DNA from: Bacteroidota bacterium
Lineage (GTDB): Bacteria; Bacteroidota; Bacteroidia; JABDFU01
Length of the DNA stretch: 48,656 bases
Reading direction: 5' to 3'
NCBI GenBank assembly: GCA_013286385.1
Contig: JABDFU010000013.1
Span: 1 to 48,656, forward strand
This document shows positions 16,752 through 25,978 of this stretch, piece after piece. The notes under the pieces are model-generated. The model made no database searches. It was given only the letters and a program-made list of their open reading frames with translations, and had not been told where the DNA came from. The position numbers were made by a program, and so were the translations under genes. Within the stretch, counting starts at the first letter, position 1. Every line of letters begins with the position of its first letter.

Positions 16752-18092
16752 ATGTTCAAGCGCTACATTTCGTATTACACCGCCACCGCCGTTGTCGTCT
16801 CCAACATGATAGGTACCGGTGTTTTCACCAGTCTTGGATTTCAGGTAATGGGCATACACTCAGGATTCGCGCTGATGGTACTCTGGCTGATTGGCGGGAT
16901 TGCTTCCTTATTGGGGGCCTTGTGTTACGGCGAACTGGGAGCCGCCTTACCCCGCTCCGGGGGAGAGTACAATTATCTTTCTAAGATATACCATCCTGCA
17001 GTAGGATTTTTATCCGGCTGGGTTTCAGCAACAGTGGGCTTTGCGGCTCCTGTGGCCGCAGCATCCATGGCTTTTGCAGAATACTTTAAGAAAGGTACCG
17101 ATATGCATCCGATACTGCTTGCTGGCAGAGATTTCAGTTCTGCATTGTTGGCCACATCGATAATACTTCTGGTGAGCGGTGTTCATTTTTTAAAAGTGCA
17201 CATCGGCAGCCGCTTTCAGAACATCTTTACAAGCGTCAGTATCGTTACCATTCTTTTTATCATTGTCAACGGCTTATTTGCCGGACACACCGGTGATGCA
17301 AATTTTTCGCCCTCCCCTTCTGCTTTTCACGACATCCTCAGCTCTTCTTTTGCCATTTCCTTTTTCTTTGTAAGTTTTGCTTATTCAGGTTGGAATGCCG
17401 CTGCCTACATCGCAGGCGAAATGAATAATGTTCAGGAAAATCTTCCCAAGGCTCTTCTCAGAGGAACCCTATTTGTTACGCTTTTGTACATCCTGCTCAA
17501 TTTTGTTTTTCTTTACACAACTCCGATAGCCGGCATGGCCGGCAAAAAGGAAGTTGGTTTTATTGCCGCCACCTGGATTTTCGGAACACTTGGAGGTAAA
17601 ATAATGGCCGTTATCATTGCAGTAAAACTTATCTCCACCATAAGCTCCATGACCCTTGCCGGTCCGCGCATCATCAGCGTGATGGGCGAAGACCTCAGTG
17701 TTTTCAAAATGCTCTCCGTCAAGAACAGACATAACGTTCCGGCAATAGCCATCTTAACCCAGTCCTGCATTGCGCTTCTGTTTGTTTTCACGGCCAGCTT
17801 CGATCAGGTTATCACCTTCATCGGCTTTACACTGAATCTGTTCACATTTTTAACCGTGTTGGGACTGATGATTCTTCGCATCCGGGAACCCGATTTACCC
17901 AGACCTTTCAAAACGCCCGGGTATCCTTTTACTCCACTTGTTTTCCTTGGCATAAGTTTATGGCTGATTTATTTCGGAATATCCGACAAGCCTAAAGAAT
18001 CGCTTGCTGCTATTGCAATTGTTTTAACCGGACTGATCATTTACTACTTCGGAAAACCAAAACAAAGCTTGGGAAACACCAAACAACCCTGA
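16752..18092 (+). CDS. APC-family amino acid permease
   Basis: 446 residues with about 12 membrane helices. The first helix carries the APC-superfamily unwound motif MIGTGVFTS (residues 19-27), which binds the amino acid backbone. The sixth-helix region FAYSGWNAAAYIAGE is also diagnostic. It transports an amino acid across the inner membrane by exchange or proton symport; the substrate is not evident. The next gene starts two bases after the TGA stop, so the serine-hydrolase-like protein is co-expressed. Confidence 0.88.
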   Translation: MFKRYISYYTATAVVVSNMIGTGVFTSLGFQVMGIHSGFALMVLWLIGGIASLLGALCYGELGAALPRSGGEYNYLSKIYHPAVGFLSGWVSATVGFAAPVAAASMAFAEYFKKGTDMHPILLAGRDFSSALLATSIILLVSGVHFLKVHIGSRFQNIFTSVSIVTILFIIVNGLFAGHTGDANFSPSPSAFHDILSSSFAISFFFVSFAYSGWNAAAYIAGEMNNVQENLPKALLRGTLFVTLLYILLNFVFLYTTPIAGMAGKKEVGFIAATWIFGTLGGKIMAVIIAVKLISTISSMTLAGPRIISVMGEDLSVFKMLSVKNRHNVPAIAILTQSCIALLFVFTASFDQVITFIGFTLNLFTFLTVLGLMILRIREPDLPRPFKTPGYPFTPLVFLGISLWLIYFGISDKPKESLAAIAIVLTGLIIYYFGKPKQSLGNTKQP

Positions 18093-18094
18093 GG

Positions 18095-19360
18095 ATGCCG
18101 CTCTCAAAAAAAGCAAGCCTTCTTCTGTGTATTCTTCTTCTCCCTCTTTTTTCAGCTCTTGCCCAGAACGACCAGCAAACGTTTCACACTTATCTGAATA
18201 CGCAGCTTCCCCAGTACAAATTTATTTTTGACAACAAAATCAAATACCGCTTGCAGATTATCTACATCCGGATCGACCGGGACGAAGCCAACGTCCCCCA
18301 CTTTACCCAGTTCAGTTTCAACAACAATCCTGAACTTTTCTTTTACTGCGCGAGTACGGTAAAGCTCCCCGCCAGCATGCTGGCCCTTGAAAAAATCGAA
18401 TCCCTTAACGGCCAGAACAATCCCGGACTAACCCGCAAGAGTGAAATGGTCACCGACAGTGTTTTCTATTGCGAACATCACATCAGCAAAGACACCTCAG
18501 CTGAAAACGGACTGCCCAGCATAGAAAATTACATTAAAAAAATGCTGCTGGTCAGTGACAACGTTGCCTTCAGCAGAGTTTATGAATTCTTAACCTGCGA
18601 TTACATTCATACTCAACTTGCCCAAAAGGGATTTCCAACTATGAGAATGGTGAACAAACTCGATGCCGGCTGCATGGGAGACACTTCCAAAATAGCTCCG
18701 CCTGTTTATTTTCTAAGCCCCAAAGGAGACACCGTTTACCATCAACCCTTCATTCAAAAATCGAAGTTGTCCCTTCCCTGCCCGATCGCCAACGCCAAAG
18801 TGGGAAAAATACATCACGACAACTGGGATCGAAAAGTTCCCGGGCCTAAAGATTTTTCACTGCACAATTACATACCACTTGATAACCTAACCGGGATTTT
18901 AAAGGAACTGGTTTTTATGCCCTATTTGAAAACACAATGGAAACTGAATACGGACGACCGGCATTTTTTACTCAAAGAAATGGGTATGCTGCCCAGAGAA
19001 AGTGACTGGCCCAGGTATAGCTTCCCCACCTATTACGATTCTTATAAAAAATACCTCCTGTACGGGTCAACCGTTCCCAAAATAAAATCAGACTCTGTCC
19101 GGAGTTTCAATATCGTTGGCCAGGCTTATGGTTTTTTAACCGATTGTGCCTACATTGTCGACGTGAAAAACAAGGTTGAGTTTTTGCTTGCCGCAACCAT
19201 TTACGTCAACGAAAGTGAAGATGTGGGTTCAGGCAATTACCAGACCCATAAAACCGGACTTCCCTTTTTAAAAGACCTGGGCACCGCTATTTACAAAACC
19301 GAACTGCTTAGAAAAAAACAGTTTCCTCCCGATCTGTCTGAATTTAATTTTTACAACTGA
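18095..19360 (+). CDS. Exported serine-hydrolase-like protein (class A beta-lactamase fold)
   Basis: 421 residues. A signal peptide covers 1-23 (ends ALAQ). A beta-lactamase/transpeptidase-like active site is indicated by STVK (Ser87 and Lys90 of the SxxK box) at the start of a helix and by SDN (154-156) in LLVSDNVAF. The third box, KTG, is not found; the expected region reads NIVGQAYGFLTD. The layout fits the Beta-lactamase2 group (PF13354), many of which are not true beta-lactamases. It lies two bases after an APC permease and 16 bases before two lipoproteins. A periplasmic hydrolase acting on a peptide or peptidoglycan-derived substrate is possible (inference). A true antibiotic-resistance role is not supported. 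Confidence 0.7.
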   Translation: MPLSKKASLLLCILLLPLFSALAQNDQQTFHTYLNTQLPQYKFIFDNKIKYRLQIIYIRIDRDEANVPHFTQFSFNNNPELFFYCASTVKLPASMLALEKIESLNGQNNPGLTRKSEMVTDSVFYCEHHISKDTSAENGLPSIENYIKKMLLVSDNVAFSRVYEFLTCDYIHTQLAQKGFPTMRMVNKLDAGCMGDTSKIAPPVYFLSPKGDTVYHQPFIQKSKLSLPCPIANAKVGKIHHDNWDRKVPGPKDFSLHNYIPLDNLTGILKELVFMPYLKTQWKLNTDDRHFLLKEMGMLPRESDWPRYSFPTYYDSYKKYLLYGSTVPKIKSDSVRSFNIVGQAYGFLTDCAYIVDVKNKVEFLLAATIYVNESEDVGSGNYQTHKTGLPFLKDLGTAIYKTELLRKKQFPPDLSEFNFYN

Positions 19361-19376
19361 ATACGATCCCTAATCT

Positions 19377-20597
19377 ATGAGAAGACTCCTTTATCCGTTG
19401 ATTTACCCGCTAATAGCTATACTGCTGCTGAGCATTTCTTGTTCAACAGATGACAGCAATGCCAGATTAAAAACCGAAAAGGACAGAATGGATTCCATAA
19501 AAAAAAGAGCGACAGATTCCATCGCATCCATTCCGGCCTGGTCCACCGCCAACCCCTACAATGACTTCGCCTGCTTAATTGCTGGCGTAAGCAATCCCGG
19601 ATCAAAATACAATCACCTGCTAGACAGCAACAGTGCCTGGAAAAAAAATACGGAGTTCATCAAAACCTCCTGGCATAAGCTCGACACCGCGCGGCTCGAA
19701 AAAATCTCCAAATGGAAAAACCAGGAATTCCCTGCCGCACTAAAAGCGGCTTCTACTGTTTTTTATCCTTTTTCAGGGCCCGATTTCCTCACCGCCTTTA
19801 CGTTTTTTCCTGACATGGACACCCTTGTAATGCTGGGTCTTGAAAAACCGGGGCGCTTTCCTGAACTCGAAAAAATGAACGACAGTCAGGCCGAAAATTA
19901 TGTTCAGGATCTCAATTCCTGCCTCACCGATATATTCAGCAAAAGCTATTTCATTACCCGTAATATGCAGCGCCAGCTGAGCAACCAGAAAGTGAACGGC
20001 ATACTTCCAGTCATCGCCTTTTTTATGGAAGAAACGGGCAATCAGATCACCGACGTCAGCTACCTTTTGACCAGGACCGACAGTCTCTCCAAAACCAGCA
20101 GTATTGTAGAAATCGATTACAACAAAATCGGTAAAGAATCTCCCCTGGGCCTGAAAATCAATTATGTTCACGGCCGTAAACTGGGCACCGTTTATTACTA
20201 CCGCTTCGACATATCCAACAAGAATTTCAACGACAGTGCAGCGTTTTATGTCAGACTGAATAAAATGAACCCTGCCGTTACCTACATGAAAAGCGCTTCC
20301 TATCTGATGTACAATAAAATGATGAGTAACATCCGTGAATTTATACTTCGTAAAAGTAAATTCATACTTCAGGATGATACCGGCGTTCCGTATAGCCTGC
20401 TGGTACAGGAAAACAAATGGGACATTAAACTTTACGGTGAATACACCCGGCCCGTCAAAGATTTCCCATACCTGCACGAAGATCAGCTCCTTAAAAGTGC
20501 CTGTATGCAAACCCCGCCTCCCCCCGACTTACCTTTCCACCTGGGCTACCACTGGGGAAATAAAAAAGACCTGCTGATCCTGGCCTCCAAAAAGTAG
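19377..20597 (+). CDS. Hypothetical lipoprotein, first of two tandem paralogues
   Basis: 406 residues. Lipoprotein signal peptide with lipobox SISC and the lipidated Cys at residue 22, followed by a Lys/Asp/Ser-rich tether. The mature part shares an ordered set of motifs with the next gene: an (I)AGxxxxPGSK block, VFYPFSGPDFLTAFTFFPD (about residues 129-147), LGLEKPG, then NGILPVIAFFMEETGN and YMKSASYLMYNKM. The shared FYPF(S/A)G(P/A)D...FP core looks like a conserved family of unknown function. Probably an outer-membrane or periplasmic lipoprotein; no catalytic motif recognised. Confidence 0.8.
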   Translation: MRRLLYPLIYPLIAILLLSISCSTDDSNARLKTEKDRMDSIKKRATDSIASIPAWSTANPYNDFACLIAGVSNPGSKYNHLLDSNSAWKKNTEFIKTSWHKLDTARLEKISKWKNQEFPAALKAASTVFYPFSGPDFLTAFTFFPDMDTLVMLGLEKPGRFPELEKMNDSQAENYVQDLNSCLTDIFSKSYFITRNMQRQLSNQKVNGILPVIAFFMEETGNQITDVSYLLTRTDSLSKTSSIVEIDYNKIGKESPLGLKINYVHGRKLGTVYYYRFDISNKNFNDSAAFYVRLNKMNPAVTYMKSASYLMYNKMMSNIREFILRKSKFILQDDTGVPYSLLVQENKWDIKLYGEYTRPVKDFPYLHEDQLLKSACMQTPPPPDLPFHLGYHWGNKKDLLILASKK

Positions 20598-20605
20598 TAT
20601 ATTTG
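20598..20605 (+). promoter_or_regulatory. -7 element abutting the second lipoprotein start
   Basis: TATATTTG matches TAnnTTTG and ends three bases before the ATG at 20609. It begins right at the stop of the first lipoprotein gene. It would allow separate, leaderless expression of the second paralogue. No good -33 TTG was seen. Confidence 0.45.
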
Positions 20606-20608
20606 CGT

Positions 20609-21811
20609 ATGCAAAAAACAGCCCTTTTTATTCCTGCCCTCCTGCTTGCATTTGCCTGCGGATCCCAGCAAAACCAAAAGCACAACAGTGCACAGGATTC
20701 GATTAAAAAAGACAGCAGTCTGGCCGCTTCAGCTGATACCAGACCAGCCCATCATCCGGTAAACCGTGAACTAAACGACATGGCCCGCTACATTGCAGGC
20801 ATGACCATTGAACCCGGAAGCAAACTCAACGCATCTCTGCTTTCAGACAAAGATTGGGCCGCCTATTCCAAAAAAATGAACGCCGCATTCGCCAAATACG
20901 ATAGCGTACAACTGAAAAGGATGAAACCCTGGGTAGAAAGCGAACTTTCGGGGTTGAAAACAAAAAATCTTTTCTACCCTTTTGCCGGGGCTGATATTCT
21001 CAATGCCTATACCCTGTTTCCAAACGCCCAGAATTATTTTATGATCGGGCTCGAACCGGTCGGAACACCTCCCGATTTTGCCAAGATCCAAAAACAAAAA
21101 GACCTTACCCATTACCTGAACACCGTTAACCAGTCCCTCGAGTCCATTATCAATTTCAGTTTCTTCAGAACCAAGTCGATGGCTGTTGAGTTTCACCAAA
21201 GCGATGTCAACGGAACCATTCATGTACTTCTGCTTTTCCTCGAGCGTACCGGAAACAGCATAGTTGACATTAAGCCCGTTGCCGTAAATACCAAAGGCGA
21301 ATTGATTACTTACGATTCCTTTTCTGCATCGCAGAAAGACACGGTGAAAAACAAAGGCGCTCAGATTGCATTTGTAAGTTCAGACGGTACCGAGCACACG
21401 GTTACTTATTTTTCAATCGATTTGTCCAACGGCGCTTTCCCAAAAAATGAAGGCTTTAAAACCTTCATTAAAAACAGCCAGGCCGACGTTACCTATATCA
21501 AATCCGCCTCCTACCTGATGCACAAAGCCTATTTCTCTGACATACGTTCAACTATTCTGGCCAACAGCAGAGCCATCCTTCAGGACGATTCGGGGATACC
21601 CTGGAAACTGTTCAACGACGATGCACACACTGTCACTCTGTACGGAGCCTATACCGGAACCATTTCAATATTCCCGAAAGACTTCCAGAAAGACCTCGAC
21701 GATGCCTACAAGAAAGAACCCGGAAAGTCAAAAGTCAAGAACCTGCCCTTCGGTATTGGCTACAAATACATCAGGGGTGAATCGAACCTGATGCTGAGTG
21801 TGCGCAAGTGA
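20609..21811 (+). CDS. Hypothetical lipoprotein, second tandem paralogue
   Basis: 400 residues from ATG 20609. An in-frame TTG at 20603 lies inside the putative -7 element and is unlikely. The lipobox is AFAC with the lipidated Cys at residue 17. The mature protein aligns along its length with the preceding gene: AGMTIEPGSK, LFYPFAGADILNAYTLFP, IGLEPVG, VLLLFLERTGNS, YIKSASYLMHKAYF and an ILQDDSGIPW block. The pair therefore arose by tandem duplication followed by strong divergence. Function unknown. It ends 21 bases from the convergent bacilliredoxin, with a degenerate palindromic repeat between. Confidence 0.8.
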   Translation: MQKTALFIPALLLAFACGSQQNQKHNSAQDSIKKDSSLAASADTRPAHHPVNRELNDMARYIAGMTIEPGSKLNASLLSDKDWAAYSKKMNAAFAKYDSVQLKRMKPWVESELSGLKTKNLFYPFAGADILNAYTLFPNAQNYFMIGLEPVGTPPDFAKIQKQKDLTHYLNTVNQSLESIINFSFFRTKSMAVEFHQSDVNGTIHVLLLFLERTGNSIVDIKPVAVNTKGELITYDSFSASQKDTVKNKGAQIAFVSSDGTEHTVTYFSIDLSNGAFPKNEGFKTFIKNSQADVTYIKSASYLMHKAYFSDIRSTILANSRAILQDDSGIPWKLFNDDAHTVTLYGAYTGTISIFPKDFQKDLDDAYKKEPGKSKVKNLPFGIGYKYIRGESNLMLSVRK

Positions 21812-21830
21812 AGCGATTAGCCCATTCGCT
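21812..21830. repeat. Palindromic repeat element, degenerate copy 4
   Basis: AGCGATTAGCCC, the left arm of copies 1 and 2, is joined directly to ATTCGCT, the string that follows copy 1 and ends copy 3. This looks like an internally deleted copy. It begins immediately after the TGA stop of the second lipoprotein and lies between convergent genes. Confidence 0.6.
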
Positions 21831-21832
21831 GA

Positions 21833-22243
21833 TCAACAGAACTCCTCGTAAGCCCCGATCAGATTATCCGCAATCAGACGCGCAGACGCTCCTTCGATGT
21901 GATGCCTCTCAATAAAATGCACCAGCTTGCCGTCCTTGAACAAGGCCACACAAGGCGAAGAAGGAGGATAGGGAGCAAAATGTTTGCGGGCCTGAGCCAC
22001 AGCTTCCGTATCAAATCCGGCAAACACCGTAGTCAGTTTAGAAGGTTTTTTGCTTCCCTGAAGGGAAAGCTTTATTGCCGGACGTGCGGCACCGGCAGCG
22101 CAACCGCATACCGAATTAACTACCATCAGCACGGTTCCTTTACTGTTAACTGCAGCATCAACTGCTATGGGGGTGGTCAGATCCTCAAATCCTACAGAAA
22201 TCAATTCTGACTTCATTGGTTTTACAAGCGCTTCGGGATACAT
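21833..22243 (-). CDS. Bacilliredoxin, BrxA/BrxB family
   Basis: 136 residues, the family's usual length. The CGC active site is at 46-48 in VNSVCGCAAGAARP, which is diagnostic of the YphP/YqiW (BrxA/BrxB) thioredoxin-fold proteins. In Bacillus these remove bacillithiol from oxidised protein cysteines; whether this organism makes bacillithiol cannot be read here, although many Bacteroidota do. The final residue is also Cys. Cytoplasmic. It stands alone, convergent with the lipoprotein gene. Confidence 0.93.
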   Translation of the reverse strand: MYPEALVKPMKSELISVGFEDLTTPIAVDAAVNSKGTVLMVVNSVCGCAAGAARPAIKLSLQGSKKPSKLTTVFAGFDTEAVAQARKHFAPYPPSSPCVALFKDGKLVHFIERHHIEGASARLIADNLIGAYEEFC

Positions 22244-22302
22244 TTTTTATTTTTTTGTTTGTGCAATTTACGAAATTCCCGGCGATTTTGACTGAATTTT
22301 GA

Positions 22303-22310
22303 TAGTTTTG
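22303..22310 (+). promoter_or_regulatory. Candidate -7 element for the M16 peptidase gene
   Basis: TAGTTTTG matches TAnnTTTG, 44 bases upstream of the TTG start at 22355. No TTG at N19 upstream. It is the only such match in the 111-base gap between the divergent genes. Confidence 0.4.
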
Positions 22311-22354
22311 TTCGCCTGAACCAAACCCATTCTGCTAACTTAACCCCTTTTCAC

Positions 22355-25189
22355 TTGAAAAACCTGATGCTGATATCCATGGCCGCAATAACTACCCTTT
22401 CCCAGGCCCAAACCACTTCGCCCAAACTACTTGAAAAAGTAGAGAAAAAGGGAAACGAACTGGTCGTACCCTACGAAAAATACGTATTGGACAATGGCCT
22501 TATTCTGATCATTCACGAAGACCACTCTGACCCGATCTGTTATACCCAGGTTACCTACCACGTCGGATCTGACCGTGAACAGCTCGGACGTTCAGGATTC
22601 GCCCATTTTTTTGAGCACATGATGTTTCAGGGCTCCGACCACGTCGGGGACAATGAACACTTCAAAATGGTCACTTCAGCCGGTGGTAGCCTGAATGGAA
22701 ATACCACCACCGATCGCACGGTTTATTTTGAAACCCTGCCCAATAACCAACTCGAAACTGCACTTTGGCTCGAAGCCGACCGCATGGGTTTTTTGCTGGA
22801 TGCCGTTACCCAGAAAAAATTTGAAGTTCAGCGTTCCACCGTTAAAAATGAGCGTGGACAGAATTACGACAACCGTCCCTACGGTCTTGTAAATGAAAAA
22901 ATAGGGGAAGCTCTTTATCCTGTCGGCCATCCCTATTCCTGGACTACCATAGGTTATATTGAGGATTTGAACCGTGTTGATGCCAATGACCTGAAAAAAT
23001 TCTTCCTCCGCTGGTACGGCCCGAACAATGCCGTACTCACAGTTGCAGGAGATGTGAATCCGCAGGAGGTACTCAAAATGGTTCAGAAATATTTCGGAAG
23101 CATTCCCAAAGGTCCCGAAGTAAAAGATCTTGAAAAAATGCCGGCCAGACTGGACAAAGACCGTTACATCTCTTACGAAGACAAAGTGCGTTTCCCTCTG
23201 CTTCATATTGTATGGCCGACAGTACCGGCCTTTAATGCAGACGAAGCTCCGTTGGATGTTTTAGCCAGCATTCTGTCCGGAGATAAAAATTCGATTTTCT
23301 ACCGGAACTTCGTTAAATCACAGATGGCCATGAGCGCAAGGACTCAGAACCCCTGCATCGAATTAGCCGGCCAGTTCAACATCTCTATTCTTGCCATGCA
23401 GGGAAAGACCCTGACCCAGATGGACTCACTGGTTAAAGCTTCCCTGCTACAATTCGAAAAACGCGGAGTAACAGAAGACGATCTGAAGAAATTCAAGGCC
23501 AGCCGGGAAGCAGAGGTCATTACCTCGCTAAGCAGCGTCAGTGCCAAGGGCACCCAGCTTTCTATGTACCAGATTATGACAGGCGACCCCAATTACGTGC
23601 AGAAAGACCTTGACCGCTACAACAGAGTAACAGCCGGGGATATCATGCGGGTGTACAAACAATACATCAAAGACAAACCGGCCGTGTACTTAAGTGTTTA
23701 CCCAAAGGGTAAACCTGAGGTTGTTGACAAGCCCGATAATTATACCATACCTAAGCGAGACTTGTCGAATGTAAAGGAAAGCGATGAATACAAGAACCTG
23801 GTTTACCACAAAGCCAAAGATGATTTTGACCGCAGCAAACGTCCGGGCGCCGGCCCTAACCCGGTAGTAAAAGTTCCTGAATACTGGTCAGAATCCTATG
23901 CAAACGGATTAAAAATCATCGGAACACCATTGAATGAACTTCCGGTAGTTACCGTACAATTTTGCATAGATGCGGGCCATCGTTTTGACGAGAAGAACAA
24001 ATCCGGACTGGCTTTCCTCACAGCCAACCTGATGAATGAATCCACACTTAAGCACAGCGCTGAAGAAATCTCTGAAATACTCAGCCGTCTGGGAAGCTCA
24101 ATCGACATCAGTACCAACGACAATGAAATTAAGATCACGCTTACTACCCTATCCAAAAATTCTGCCGCGACAATTAAAGTCGCGGAGGAGTTGCTGCTGG
24201 AGCCAAAATTTGACAAGGCCGAATTTGAACGGGTACAAAAAGAGCAACTTGAAAAAATCGCAAACCAGGCAAATCTTCCTGTAGCGATAGCTGACAACGT
24301 TTTCCAAAAATTGCTTTATGGAGACAACGTGACGGGCATTCCGTCCATTGGAAACACAGCCAGCGTATCCGCTTTGCACCTGGAAGATGTGATAGCCTAT
24401 TACAAAAAACACATCAGTCCTTCTGCAACCAAACTGATTGTAGTTGGCGATGTCAAAAAAGATGAAATCCTCTCAGAGCTTTCTTCCCTGAAAAAATGGA
24501 ACGGAGAAAAAGTCGTGTATCCAGCTGAGCCTGCCGTGACTGCAATAGATAAAACGAAAATCTATTTTGTAAACAAAGACAAAGCCCCCCAATCCGAAAT
24601 CCGTATAGGGTACCTGGCCATGCCCTACGATGCCACCGGTGAATTTTACAAATCCAATGTCATGAATTATATTCTGGGAGGTGCCTTTAACAGCCGCATT
24701 AATCTTAAGATCAGAGAAGACAAAGCCTATACCTACGGAGCGCGTTCTTTATTTTCAGGAACACGCTACAAGGGTCCGTTCAGAGCCAGTGCAGGAGTCA
24801 GGGCAGATGCAACGGCCGCCTCCGTCCTTGAATTCATGTATGAAATCAACAATTTCAGGCTGATGGGAATCAAACCCGAGGAACTCGATTTCATCAAATC
24901 CTCTATGGGACAGAATGATGCGCTCCAGTATGAAACAGCACCTCAGAAAGCCGGATTTCTCAAGCGCATATTAGACTACAACCTCGACAAAACCTTTGTC
25001 GACAAGCAGCAGGAAATCCTCAAAGCTATGACCAAAGAGGAAATTGATGCCCTGGCAGGCAAAAATTTACCTGCCGATAAAATGTATATTCTTGTTGTCG
25101 GAGACAAATCAAAAGTCTATGACAATCTGCTGAAGCTGGGTTATGAGGTCATTGAACTGGACACTGATGGAAATCCTCTGACCAAATAA
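22355..25189 (+). CDS. M16 family zinc peptidase (pitrilysin-like, two-domain)
   Basis: 944 residues starting with TTG, chosen because it gives a proper signal peptide (MKNLMLISMA... ending SQAQ at about 19); the first ATG lies four codons in and would lose the basic end. The catalytic inverted zinc motif HFFEH is at 84-88, with the third-ligand region YDNRPYGLVNEKIGE about 75 residues on. The second half repeats the M16 fold without the zinc motif, as in two-lobed family members. Exported and likely periplasmic, degrading peptides. A separate single-gene unit. Confidence 0.92.
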   Translation: MKNLMLISMAAITTLSQAQTTSPKLLEKVEKKGNELVVPYEKYVLDNGLILIIHEDHSDPICYTQVTYHVGSDREQLGRSGFAHFFEHMMFQGSDHVGDNEHFKMVTSAGGSLNGNTTTDRTVYFETLPNNQLETALWLEADRMGFLLDAVTQKKFEVQRSTVKNERGQNYDNRPYGLVNEKIGEALYPVGHPYSWTTIGYIEDLNRVDANDLKKFFLRWYGPNNAVLTVAGDVNPQEVLKMVQKYFGSIPKGPEVKDLEKMPARLDKDRYISYEDKVRFPLLHIVWPTVPAFNADEAPLDVLASILSGDKNSIFYRNFVKSQMAMSARTQNPCIELAGQFNISILAMQGKTLTQMDSLVKASLLQFEKRGVTEDDLKKFKASREAEVITSLSSVSAKGTQLSMYQIMTGDPNYVQKDLDRYNRVTAGDIMRVYKQYIKDKPAVYLSVYPKGKPEVVDKPDNYTIPKRDLSNVKESDEYKNLVYHKAKDDFDRSKRPGAGPNPVVKVPEYWSESYANGLKIIGTPLNELPVVTVQFCIDAGHRFDEKNKSGLAFLTANLMNESTLKHSAEEISEILSRLGSSIDISTNDNEIKITLTTLSKNSAATIKVAEELLLEPKFDKAEFERVQKEQLEKIANQANLPVAIADNVFQKLLYGDNVTGIPSIGNTASVSALHLEDVIAYYKKHISPSATKLIVVGDVKKDEILSELSSLKKWNGEKVVYPAEPAVTAIDKTKIYFVNKDKAPQSEIRIGYLAMPYDATGEFYKSNVMNYILGGAFNSRINLKIREDKAYTYGARSLFSGTRYKGPFRASAGVRADATAASVLEFMYEINNFRLMGIKPEELDFIKSSMGQNDALQYETAPQKAGFLKRILDYNLDKTFVDKQQEILKAMTKEEIDALAGKNLPADKMYILVVGDKSKVYDNLLKLGYEVIELDTDGNPLTK

Positions 25190-25478
25190 CCCATTAGGGA
25201 AATCAAAGCAGGGCTGACTTAATTCAGGGGTACATTATATATCAAGGAATGTATACTCTGCAAATGAAGGTGTTCCACCCAAATAATCTATTCCTAGTAT
25301 CGTAGGTTTTACACTGTTTCATGGGCGGCAAAACTATAAAAAGATCGAATACCCATAATTTTGAGCATCAAAACGAAGCCAATTCGCAGATTGGGAAGTC
25401 AGAATGGAGTATTTCAGGATAGGAAAATTTAACTTTTTTTTCATTGCAATAAATGGACATCACAGCTTTACAGCAGGT
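25190..25478. other. Intergenic region without a supported gene
   Basis: 289 bases between convergent genes (M16 peptidase and tadA). Six-frame reading gives only short open stretches, the longest a 25-residue minus-strand string without a start. No hairpin with U-run, RNA gene or member of the palindromic family was found. It may be remnant DNA. Confidence 0.4.
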
Positions 25479-25952
25479 TCAGGACATCCTTTTTTTGCGG
25501 AAAAACTCCCTGAGCAGGTCCCCGCACTCTTTTTCAAGAACACCGCCTGTTACCTTTGTTTTGGGATGAAGCAAAGAACTTCCCGCCGGCGAACGCTCCA
25601 CCAGTGAATAGCCTCTTTTATCATCCCTTGCTCCGTAAACAATTTTGCTGATCTGGGTCCAGAAAGCAGCGCCTGCGCACATCACGCAGGGCTCCAGCGT
25701 AACGTAAAGCGTACATTCATTCAGATATTTCCCTCCCAGGTGATTCGAAGCCGAAGTGAAAGCCTGCATTTCTGCATGAGCAGTAACATCGTTCAGGTGT
25801 TCTGTATAGTTGTAGCCCCGTGCAATGATTTTACCCGAGCAGACGATCACCGCTCCAACCGGTACCTCATCCGCATCCCTTGCCCGGATCGCTTCCTTCA
25901 AAGCCTCCCGCATATAAAATTCATCGTTCTGTGCTGTTTCCACAGGGACCAA
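25479..25952 (-). CDS. tadA: tRNA-specific adenosine deaminase (TadA-like)
   Basis: 157 residues. Zinc deaminase motifs HAE (59-61) and PCVMC (88-92) follow the EVPVGAVIV strand, and the spacing matches TadA, which converts A34 to inosine in tRNA-Arg(ACG). Guanine deaminases share this fold, so the substrate is probable rather than certain. The frame begins with TTG at 25952. The internal ATG at 25913 would cut off DEFYMREAL, which aligns with the N-terminal helix of E. coli TadA, so the upstream start is preferred. Divergent from aspS by 26 bases. Confidence 0.85.
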   Translation of the reverse strand: MVPVETAQNDEFYMREALKEAIRARDADEVPVGAVIVCSGKIIARGYNYTEHLNDVTAHAEMQAFTSASNHLGGKYLNECTLYVTLEPCVMCAGAAFWTQISKIVYGARDDKRGYSLVERSPAGSSLLHPKTKVTGGVLEKECGDLLREFFRKKRMS

Positions 25953-25965
25953 ATTAACAAATTAC

Positions 25966-25973
25966 TACCTTTG
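25966..25973 (+). promoter_or_regulatory. -7 element abutting the aspS start
   Basis: TACCTTTG matches TAnnTTTG, ending five bases before the aspS ATG at 25979, within the 26-base tadA/aspS divergence. Only a leaderless aspS mRNA fits this position. No -33 TTG at N19. Confidence 0.5.
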
Positions 25974-25978
25974 GCCAA

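Noticed and set aside
18095..19360. Antibiotic-resistance beta-lactamase
   Set aside because: The KTG box is missing, the length and context differ, and many proteins with this fold are not beta-lactamases.
25190..25478. Possible small RNA or gene between the M16 peptidase and tadA
   Set aside because: Only short frames without starts and no convincing secondary structure or promoter.
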